Positions 57,963 through 64,000 of a stretch of 64,000 bases of DNA are shown here, in pieces; the stretch's first letter is position 1; each line of letters starts with the position of its first letter. Made by a program: the position numbers and the translations under genes. Source of the DNA: Curtobacterium sp. GC_Cur_3. GTDB taxonomy: Bacteria; Actinomycetota; Actinomycetes; Actinomycetales; Microbacteriaceae. The notes beneath the pieces are model-generated. The model was not told the origin of the DNA. It saw nothing but the letters and a program-made list of their open reading frames with translations, and did no database searches. The stretch spans positions 1 through 64,000 of the forward strand of contig NZ_JALNUI010000021.1 of NCBI RefSeq assembly GCF_026544205.1, written 5' to 3'.

Positions 57963-59561
57963 TCAGGAGGCCGTGGCCGGCTCCGCCTGTCCGCTGAACT
58001 GCTCGACGAGGGTGCGCTTCAGGACCTTGCCGCTCGGCCCGAGGGGGAGGGCGTCGAGGACGTGGACGACGCGGGGGAACTTGTACGCCGCGATCTCCGC
58101 CGACACGAAGGCGACCAGGTCCTCCGGCGTGACGGTGGCGTCGGGGCGCAGGACCACGGCCGCCTCGATCTCCTGCCCGTGCACCTCGTGCGGGACGCCG
58201 AACACCGCGGCCATGGTCACGTCGGGGTGCGTCGCGAGGACCTCCTCGACCTGCCGCGGGTACACGTTGTAGCCGTTCCGGATGATCATGTCCTTCGTCC
58301 GGTCGACGATCGTCAGGTAGCCGTCGTCGTCCTTCGTGCCGAGGTCGCCCGTGCGGAACCAGCCGTCGACGATCGCCGCCGCCGTGTCCTCCGGCCGGTC
58401 GAGGTACCCGTTCATCAGGTTGTGGCCGCGGATGACGAGTTCGCCGACCTCACCACGGGGGAGCAGCACGACGTGCTCGGCGGTCGCCGGGTCCGCGATC
58501 TCGACGTCGACGCCCCACACCGGCGTGCCGATGGTGCCCGGCCGTGGAGGCGTGCCGACGTGGTTGAACGTCGCGACGGGGGAGGTCTCGGTCAGCCCGT
58601 AGCCCTCGTGCACGGGGGCGCCGTAGACCTGCTGGAAGCGCTCGAGCACGGCGAGCGGCAGCGATGCCCCGCCGGAGATGGCGTAGCGGAGCGACGGGCG
58701 GGCCTCGGTCCGGGTCGCCGCGTCGAGCAGCGCCATGTACATCGTCGGCACGCCCATGAAGATCCCGCACCGGTGCTCGACCATCGCAGCGAGGGCCGCG
58801 TCGCCGTCGAACTTCGGCAGCATCACGATCGTGGCGCCGGCACGGAACCCGGTGTTCATCGTGCAGGTCTGCCCGAACGTGTGGAACAGCGGCAGCGCCC
58901 CGAGGAGCACGTCCCCGTGGTGCATGTCGAACGTGGTGAGCAGGTTCGTGTTCACCTGCTCGAGCAGTGCGAAGTGCGACCCCTCCGCTCCCTTCGGCTG
59001 ACCGGTGGTGCCGCTCGTGTAGAGGATCGTCGCGGTGTCGAACGGGTCCCGGGGGACGTACGTGGTGAGGGGCTCGCTCGACCCGGCCAGGGCCTCCAGG
59101 CGGTCCGGGGTGTCGTCACCGCCGGCCGACGCGGCGGGGGCGAGCACGGACACGACGTCGACCCCGGCCAGCGCGGCACCGGCGGCGCCCTCACCGAGCA
59201 GTGGAGCGGCGCACACGAGGAGGGTCGCGGCGCTGTCGCGGAGCACGTACTCGATCTCCCGGCGCTTCAGGAGCGCGTGCACGGGGACGGCGACCGCCCC
59301 GAGCGCGAGCGTGGCGTAGTACACGCGGGGGAAGTCAGCCACGTTCGGCACCAGCATCGCGACGCGAGCGCCCTCGGTCACGCCACGGGCACGGAGCGCT
59401 CCGGCGTACGCCAGGGTCTGCGACCAGAGCTCGGCGTAGGTGGTCCGTTCCTCGCCCACCACGACGGCGACGTCGTCCGGGTACCGGGCCGCCGACTCGG
59501 CGAGGATCGCGGCGACGGACGCCGTGGCACGGGTCCTGGGGATGGTGGTGGTCTCGGGCAT
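57963..59561 (-). CDS. long-chain acyl-CoA ligase (AMP-dependent synthetase)
   Basis: A 532-residue ANL enzyme: P-loop-like ILYTSGTTGQPKG, GYGLTETSP, hinge GWFRTGDLGTKDDDGYL and DRTKDMIIRNGYN, and catalytic Lys in GPSGKVLKR. It activates a carboxylic acid with ATP and joins it to CoA, and the sequence is closest in character to long-chain fatty acid ligases. ATG 59561 is preceded by GGAG. No partner genes are evident. Chain-length preference cannot be read. Confidence 0.92.
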   Translation of the reverse strand: MPETTTIPRTRATASVAAILAESAARYPDDVAVVVGEERTTYAELWSQTLAYAGALRARGVTEGARVAMLVPNVADFPRVYYATLALGAVAVPVHALLKRREIEYVLRDSAATLLVCAAPLLGEGAAGAALAGVDVVSVLAPAASAGGDDTPDRLEALAGSSEPLTTYVPRDPFDTATILYTSGTTGQPKGAEGSHFALLEQVNTNLLTTFDMHHGDVLLGALPLFHTFGQTCTMNTGFRAGATIVMLPKFDGDAALAAMVEHRCGIFMGVPTMYMALLDAATRTEARPSLRYAISGGASLPLAVLERFQQVYGAPVHEGYGLTETSPVATFNHVGTPPRPGTIGTPVWGVDVEIADPATAEHVVLLPRGEVGELVIRGHNLMNGYLDRPEDTAAAIVDGWFRTGDLGTKDDDGYLTIVDRTKDMIIRNGYNVYPRQVEEVLATHPDVTMAAVFGVPHEVHGQEIEAAVVLRPDATVTPEDLVAFVSAEIAAYKFPRVVHVLDALPLGPSGKVLKRTLVEQFSGQAEPATAS

Positions 59562-59650
59562 GCCGGGCTCCGTCTCCGTTGACGAGGGGTTCCTCTGGAT
59601 CATACGGCGACGCCCCGAGGTCCCGCCGCGCCCCGTTCGGGCACCGGAGC

Positions 59651-59707
59651 GGCGAGTGGGATCGCGCGTGGCGAGTCGAATCGCACGTGGCGAGTCGGAT
59701 CGCGCGT
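59651..59707 (+). repeat. three 19-bp tandem repeats
   Basis: Three consecutive 19-bp units of the form GGCGAGTCGAATCGCACGT (59651-59669, 59670-59688, 59689-59707) differ at only a few positions. They lie in the 253-bp gap between the acyl-CoA ligase start and the epimerase-like gene, in which no gene is seen. The period equals that of the array at 2510. Confidence 0.8.
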
Positions 59708-59814
59708 GGACGGTCACGACTTCCGACCCCCGACGCACGATTCGACCTCCCGGCGCGGGCGTGATGGGAAGGAACGAGCGTCGTCGGTGGGAACGCACCC
59801 GTAGTGTCGTCCGG

Positions 59815-60675
59815 GTGAGTGTGATCATCGCCGGGTGCGGCGACCTCGGCATCGAAGCAGGGCTGCGCTTCGCAGCGACCGGCCACCGCGTCGTCGGACT
59901 CCGCCGCCGCGCCGAGCTCGTCCCGGACCCCATCGAGGGGCGGTCCGTGGACCTGCGGCAGGACGTGCCGACGATCGACCAGGACGCCGAGGTCGTCGTC
60001 GTGGCGCTCGCCGCGGGCAGCCGGCAAGTCGAGGAGTACCGCGCGACCTACGTCGACGGGCTGCGGAACGTGCTGGACGGCATCGCCGCGGCCGACGTCA
60101 CGCCACGTGTCCTCGTGGTGTCGTCGACCGCCGTGTACGACGTCGAGGACGGCGCGACCGTGACCGAGGACACCCCGGCACGCGGCGGCACGCCCACGTC
60201 GGACGTGCTCCTCGAGGCCGAGGCGCTGCTCCGCGAACGTGTCCCCGAGGCCGTGCTCGTGCGCCTCTCGGGCATCTACGGCCCCGGTCGCGAGCGGCTG
60301 GTCGACCAGGTCCGGAGCGGCGCAGCCCGCCTGGCGCCGACCCCCGACGGGTCGATGCTGACGAACCGCATCCACCGGGACGACGCCGCCGCGGCGCTCG
60401 TGCACCTCGCCGGACTCGACACCGTGCCGCCCGTGGTGCTCGGCACCGACGACGAGCCCGTGCGGCTGGACGCCGTGCTGCGGTTCCTCGCGACGGAGCT
60501 CGGGATGCCGGAGCCCCCGGTCCGGACCGAGGGTGACGCGGACCGGCGTGCTGGTGGCGGCGAGAAGCGGCTGTCGAACGCGCTGCTCCGCTCGACCGGG
60601 TTCACGTTCGCGTACCCGACGTACCGCGAGGGGTACCGCGCGGTGCTCGCGGGCGAGGGCACGCGCCACCCCTGA
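59815..60675 (+). CDS. NAD-dependent epimerase/dehydratase-like protein (YeeZ type)
   Basis: A 286-residue extended SDR relative: VIIAGCGDLGIEAGLRFAATGHRVVGLRR has a GCGxLG cofactor loop in place of TGxxGxxG, as in YeeZ. VVALAAGSR, VVSSTAVYDVEDGATVTED, RLSGIYGPGRERLVDQV and NRIHRDDAAAALVHL follow. GTG 59815 fits the family start. Function is unknown; YeeZ is a predicted sugar-nucleotide epimerase. It is transcribed away from the ligase gene. Confidence 0.85.
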   Translation: MSVIIAGCGDLGIEAGLRFAATGHRVVGLRRRAELVPDPIEGRSVDLRQDVPTIDQDAEVVVVALAAGSRQVEEYRATYVDGLRNVLDGIAAADVTPRVLVVSSTAVYDVEDGATVTEDTPARGGTPTSDVLLEAEALLRERVPEAVLVRLSGIYGPGRERLVDQVRSGAARLAPTPDGSMLTNRIHRDDAAAALVHLAGLDTVPPVVLGTDDEPVRLDAVLRFLATELGMPEPPVRTEGDADRRAGGGEKRLSNALLRSTGFTFAYPTYREGYRAVLAGEGTRHP

Positions 60676-60757
60676 CCGCGCACGGCCGAACGGCCGAACG
60701 GCCGCGCGGCCGTCAGCTGACCCCGAACGACCGACCGCCCGTCAGGCCGACGGCCCC

Positions 60758-61327
60758 TCAGCGGCTCGCTGCGTCCAACACCGTGCCGGCCACCGCGCGC
60801 GCGACGGTCGTGTCGTACCCGGGGTCGCGCAGGCGCATCGCGAGCGAGCCGGACACCACGAGTGCGAGCTGTTCGCCGACCGTCGGCGCGTCAGCGGCAC
60901 CGACGACGTCCTCGGCCAGGGACGTCAGCCGTGACCGGAGCACGTCCGACTCGACGTCGAGCACGGCACGGATCTCAGCAGGTGCGTCCGCGTACTCGGA
61001 CGCCGTCCCGAGGAAGGCACACCAGCGGGAGGCGTCCGACCGCGTCCGGAAGGCGTCCAGCGCGTCGAACACGGCGAGCACCCGGTCGCGCGGAGTCGCC
61101 GCGGCCTCGGCCGCGCGTGTCCAGGTGTCCTCCCAGTCCTGCTGCCGCCGGGTGAGCGTCGCGGCCACGAGGGCCTCCTTGCTCGGCCACCCGCGGTAGA
61201 GCGTCGCCGACGACACCCCGGCGCGCTCGAGCACGGCGTCCACCGAGGTCGCCGCGATCCCGCGGGCGAAGAAGAGCTCCTCGGCGGCGTCGAGCAGCTT
61301 CCGCTCGGTTCCTGCACGCATCGCCAT
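60758..61327 (-). CDS. TetR family regulator
   Basis: A 189-residue TetR repressor: ERKLLDAAEELFFARGIAATSVDAVLERAGVSSATLYRGWPSKEALVAATL is the DNA-binding domain. It diverges from an MFS exporter whose start codon region holds an AAACGATCGTTT palindrome. A drug-responsive repressor of the exporter is the natural inference; the ligand is unknown. Confidence 0.9.
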   Translation of the reverse strand: MAMRAGTERKLLDAAEELFFARGIAATSVDAVLERAGVSSATLYRGWPSKEALVAATLTRRQQDWEDTWTRAAEAAATPRDRVLAVFDALDAFRTRSDASRWCAFLGTASEYADAPAEIRAVLDVESDVLRSRLTSLAEDVVGAADAPTVGEQLALVVSGSLAMRLRDPGYDTTVARAVAGTVLDAASR

Positions 61328-61337
61328 GCCAGCACCC

Positions 61338-61365
61338 TAGACTCCGAAAAGTGAAACGATCGTTT
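61338..61365 (+). promoter_or_regulatory. leaderless promoter and operator of the MFS gene
   Basis: TAGACT (61338-61343) is a likely -10 box; seven bases later the GTG start codon begins at 61351, which suggests a leaderless message. The perfect palindrome AAACGATCGTTT (61354-61365) lies within the first codons and could be the TetR operator. Confidence 0.5.
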
Positions 61366-62583
61366 TCGAATGGGCCGTACCCAACCGCGCTCGTCGTCGC
61401 CGGGACCGCACTGATCGCCGTGACGTACGGGCTCGTCCGCCTGGCGTACGGCCTGGTGCTGCCCGACGTGCAGGCGGACCTCGGGCTGAGCGCCAGCGCC
61501 GCCGGCGGGATCGCGTCCGGGGCGTCGCTCCTGTACTGCGTCGGCGCGATCGTCGGGTTCGTCCAGGCGGGACGGCATCCGCGTGTGCTCGTCGTCGCGG
61601 CGGCGCTCACCGCCGCGGTCGGCTCCGTCGGGATGGCGCTCGCTCCGGGCGCAGGGGTGTTCGGTGCGGCGGCGGTGCTCGGCAGCGCCGGTGCGGGGCT
61701 CGCCTCACCGGCGCTCGTCGAGGTGGTGACGCGGAACGTCCGGCCCGCGGGTGTCTCGCGCGCGCAGACGATCGTGAACTCCGGCACCGGGCCGGGGCTG
61801 GTGGCCGCCGGGCTCGTCGCCCTGGTGGTGCTGCCGGACTGGCGCACGGCGTGGCTCGTCGCAGCGGGCTGCGCGGTCCTCGCCGGCGCAGCCGTCCTGC
61901 TGCTCGACACCAAGCACGCAACGGGCACCGGCACGGGCACAGACACCGGCACCGACACCGACACCGACACGCCATCCCCCCGGCCCACCCGCTCCTGGTT
62001 CCGCCGCCACACCACCCCGCTCGTCGCCGCAGGACTGCTCGGTGCCGGCTCCGCCGCCGTCTGGAACGCGGGCCGCGCTGCCCTCGTCGCCGCCGGCGCG
62101 GACCGGACCACCTCGATCGTGGCGTGGATCGCGATCGGCATCGGGGGAGCGGCCGTCGTGCTGACCGCCCGACGCCTGGCCGACCTGGGGCTCCGCAGGA
62201 CGTGGGTGGTCACGGTGACGGCGGTGGCCCTCGGCACGCTCGCCCTCGGTCTCGCCCCCGGACGTGTCGCGGTCGCGCTCGTCGCATGCGTGGTCTTCGG
62301 CTGGGGCTACACGGCCGCGACGGGCGCCCTGCTCACCTGGACGGCCACGATCGACCCTGAGCGCGCCCCGGCCGGCGCCTCGATGCTCTTCGTCGTGCTC
62401 GTGCTCGGACAGGCGGTCGGCGCCGCCGTCGCGGGCTCCGCCGTCGACGCGGCCGGCTACGGCGCGACCCTGATGGGCGCCGCGGTGGTGACCGCGCTCG
62501 CCCTGGTCGCGGCCACCCGCCGGACGGGAGGCCCGGTGCCGGCCCGCACCGAGCCTCCCGTCCGCCATGGGGCAGGATGGTGA
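61351..62583 (+). CDS. MFS transporter
   Basis: A 410-residue major facilitator of the YcaD/CynX-like type with twelve likely helices; the first half reads ALVVAGTALIAVTYGLVRLAYGLVLPDVQ and LAGRHPRV-like loops. The central cytoplasmic loop has a Thr/Gly/Asp repeat (GTGTGTDTGTDTDTDT) encoded by short tandem repeats. The last 20 residues (RTGGPVPARTEPPVR) are encoded by a copy of the dispersed palindrome, so the natural C-terminus was probably extended by that element. It is divergent from a TetR gene and is likely an inducible exporter. Confidence 0.88.
   Translation: MKRSFSNGPYPTALVVAGTALIAVTYGLVRLAYGLVLPDVQADLGLSASAAGGIASGASLLYCVGAIVGFVQAGRHPRVLVVAAALTAAVGSVGMALAPGAGVFGAAAVLGSAGAGLASPALVEVVTRNVRPAGVSRAQTIVNSGTGPGLVAAGLVALVVLPDWRTAWLVAAGCAVLAGAAVLLLDTKHATGTGTGTDTGTDTDTDTPSPRPTRSWFRRHTTPLVAAGLLGAGSAAVWNAGRAALVAAGADRTTSIVAWIAIGIGGAAVVLTARRLADLGLRRTWVVTVTAVALGTLALGLAPGRVAVALVACVVFGWGYTAATGALLTWTATIDPERAPAGASMLFVVLVLGQAVGAAVAGSAVDAAGYGATLMGAAVVTALALVAATRRTGGPVPARTEPPVRHGAGW
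62521..62564. terminator. palindromic terminator element, copy 5 (inside the MFS gene)
   Basis: Arms 62521-62539 and 62546-62564 pair in 18 of 19 positions around a six-base loop; the core is CGGACGGGAGGC with one C-A mismatch. Unlike the other copies it lies inside the coding sequence, ending 19 bases before the MFS stop, and it directly precedes the next gene. Confidence 0.72.
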
Positions 62584-62810
62584 CCGTGAACCCTCAGGAG
62601 CAGCAGCCCCGGTGGCGGAAGACGTGGTCGATGGTCCAGGTCGGCGTGCTGTCGGCCGCCGTCGTCACGCTGATCGTGCTGCTGGTGACCGGTGACCACA
62701 CGCTGGACCGGGTCTACGCGGTCGCCCTCGTCTTCTTCGGGATCGCGCTGCTCGGGCACACGACGTTCCTCGTGTACACCGCGCGGCTCGAGCAGCGCGA
62801 CCGCCGCTGA
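62577..62810 (+). CDS. small membrane protein, hypothetical
   Basis: A 77-residue protein with two membrane helices (VQVGVLSAAVVTLIVLLV and VYAVALVFFGIALLGHTTFLV) and a charged tail (ARLEQRDRR). ATG 62577 or GTG 62580 overlaps the MFS stop, so the two are coupled. No family is recognised. Confidence 0.65.
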   Translation: MVTVNPQEQQPRWRKTWSMVQVGVLSAAVVTLIVLLVTGDHTLDRVYAVALVFFGIALLGHTTFLVYTARLEQRDRR

Positions 62811-62817
62811 CCTCGGG

Positions 62818-63717
62818 TCAGGGGGTGACCATGCCCCCGTTGACGTTGAGCGTCTCGCCCGCGACGAAGCTCGACTCCTGCGACGCCAGGAAGACGTACG
62901 CCGGTGCCAGCTCCGCTGGCTGTCCGGCGCGGCCCATCGGCGACTCGCTGCTGCCGAACTCGGGCAGGGACTCCGGGTCGACGCCGCCGGTCACCTGGAG
63001 CACGGACCAGGTGGGGCCGGGCGCGACGATGTTCACGCGGATCCCACGCTCGACGAGCAGCTGCGACAACCCCTTCGAGAAGTTGTTGATCGCCCCCTTC
63101 GTCGCCGCGTAGTCGAGCCGGTCCGGGGCGGGCTGGTAGGCCTCCATCGACGCGGTCGTGATGATCGTCGACCCGGGCTGCAGGTGCGGCACCGCCGCCT
63201 TGACGAGCCGGAACAGCGCGAACACGTTGACGTCGAAGGTCTCCTCGAACTGCTCGTCGGTGATGTCGAGCAGGTCGGGCTGCCAGCGCTGCTTGCCGGC
63301 CACGCTGACCAGGGCGTCGAGCCCACCGAGCCCGGCCACGGCCTCCTCCACGAGTCGGCCGGCGTAGGACCGGTCCCGCAGGTCGCCGGGGATGGCGACG
63401 GCGGTGCGGCCGGCGGCGCGGACCTGCTCGATGACGTGGTCGGCGTCCTCCTGCTCGTCGGGCAGGTACGCGAGGGCGACGTCAGCGCCCTCACGGGCGT
63501 AGGCGATCGCCACGGCCGCGCCGATGCCGGAGTCGGCGCCGGTGATGAGCGCCTTCCGGCCGGCGAGCCGTCCGGTGCCGCGGTAGCTGTCCTCGCCGAG
63601 GTCCGGCACGGGCGTCATCCGGGACTGGAGGCCCGGCTCGGCCTGCGTCTGCGGCTCCGGTGACACGTTCGGGTAGCGGGAGCGCGGGTCGCTGAACTCG
63701 TACTGGTCGGTGGGCAT
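62818..63717 (-). CDS. SDR family oxidoreductase, YghA-like
   Basis: A 299-residue SDR similar to that encoded at 57030: EDSYRGTGRLAGRKALITGADSGIGAAVAIAYAREGADV, IPGDLRD, catalytic Ser in TTASMEAY, Tyr-x3-Lys in LDYAATKGAI and FVAGETLNVNGGMVTP. The VSVAG segment replaces NNAG. ATG 63717 starts one base after the stop of the upstream dehydrogenase gene, so they form an operon. A redox-stress or formaldehyde-linked role is possible. Confidence 0.89.
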   Translation of the reverse strand: MPTDQYEFSDPRSRYPNVSPEPQTQAEPGLQSRMTPVPDLGEDSYRGTGRLAGRKALITGADSGIGAAVAIAYAREGADVALAYLPDEQEDADHVIEQVRAAGRTAVAIPGDLRDRSYAGRLVEEAVAGLGGLDALVSVAGKQRWQPDLLDITDEQFEETFDVNVFALFRLVKAAVPHLQPGSTIITTASMEAYQPAPDRLDYAATKGAINNFSKGLSQLLVERGIRVNIVAPGPTWSVLQVTGGVDPESLPEFGSSESPMGRAGQPAELAPAYVFLASQESSFVAGETLNVNGGMVTP

Positions 63718-63718
63718 G

Positions 63719-64000
63719 TCAGTTGGCCTCCAGTTCGACCTTGACCCAGCCGGGCTCGCGCCGGTCAAAGGCCGCGTAGGCGTCGATGGCCGAGCCGAAG
63801 GACTCGTGCTCGGTGATCAGGGCGGTCGGGTCGAACTGCCCGGCGGCGACCATGTCGATGAGCGGCGGCGTGACCGAGTGGTGGTCGCAGTTGCCCATCC
63901 GGATGGTGAGGTTCTTGTTCATGGCCTGGCCGATCGGGTACTGCTCGGCGGTGGGGCCGTACACGCCGATGATGCCGATGCGGCCGTACTTCGCGACGAC
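63719..64000 (-). CDS. zinc-type alcohol dehydrogenase, C-terminal part
   Basis: The last 93 residues of a medium-chain dehydrogenase run to the right edge of the window: VVAKYGRIGIIGVYGPTAEQYPIGQAMNKNLTIRMGNCDHHSVTPPLIDMVAAGQFDPTALITEHESF and a final EPGWVKVELEAN. GNCDHHSVTPPL and the Phe-Gly-Ser-Ala-Ile-Asp-Ala-Tyr stretch are typical of glutathione-independent formaldehyde dehydrogenase-like proteins. The N-terminal zinc sites are outside the window. It is followed by the SDR gene after one base. Confidence 0.85.
   Translation of the reverse strand, partial: VVAKYGRIGIIGVYGPTAEQYPIGQAMNKNLTIRMGNCDHHSVTPPLIDMVAAGQFDPTALITEHESFGSAIDAYAAFDRREPGWVKVELEAN

Overview
This 64 kb window is high-GC actinobacterial chromosome. 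The leader-poor promoters, frequent GTG starts, gene content and order all fit Microbacteriaceae, most likely Curtobacterium or a close relative (inferred from gene order and protein character; no search was run). The left end carries conserved housekeeping genes: a transporter and two conserved actinobacterial genes, then a minus-strand block aceE-fasR-fabD-fabH-acpP-fabF. That order matches the mycobacterial Rv2241-Rv2245 and Streptomyces fas loci and ties pyruvate dehydrogenase E1 to type II fatty acid synthesis. A peroxiredoxin gene diverges from aceE.

From 12980 to 17497 (minus strand) lies the most unusual locus. It encodes a small phosphopantetheinyl transferase, a free-standing carrier protein, an acyl-CoA-dehydrogenase-fold flavoprotein, a seryl-tRNA-synthetase-like amino acid:[carrier protein] ligase and a tandem alpha/beta-hydrolase. 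The last four are joined by GTGA stop/start overlaps. Everything needed to activate an amino acid, hold it as a thioester, modify it and release it is present, without any NRPS. The product is unknown. A tRNA-Val(TAC) gene follows.

From about 17.8 kb to the right end the window is accessory or adaptive in character. It consists largely of small modules in which a one-component regulator (MarR, TetR, ArsR, WYL or XRE/MmyB) stands next to one or two enzyme or transporter genes, usually divergently and often with a visible palindromic operator between them. Enzymes include many short-chain dehydrogenases, alpha/beta hydrolases, VOC proteins, an FAD monooxygenase, an enoyl-CoA hydratase, an amidohydrolase, a quinone-oxidoreductase-like protein, a chloramphenicol acetyltransferase, a KmtR-like regulator with a His-rich CDF metal exporter, an ECF sigma factor with a membrane partner, an acyl-CoA ligase and an MFS exporter. 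An orphan Imm8 immunity protein and two decayed genes (a short-chain dehydrogenase and a cytidine/blasticidin deaminase) suggest gene turnover.

The non-coding DNA is also structured. A 19-bp-period repeat array with a central perfect hairpin separates the DUF3145 gene from fabF. At least five copies of one long palindrome (core GGACGGGAGGCTCGG) mark gene ends, one of them forming the C-terminus of the MFS protein. A second 19-bp tandem repeat lies before the gene at 59815.
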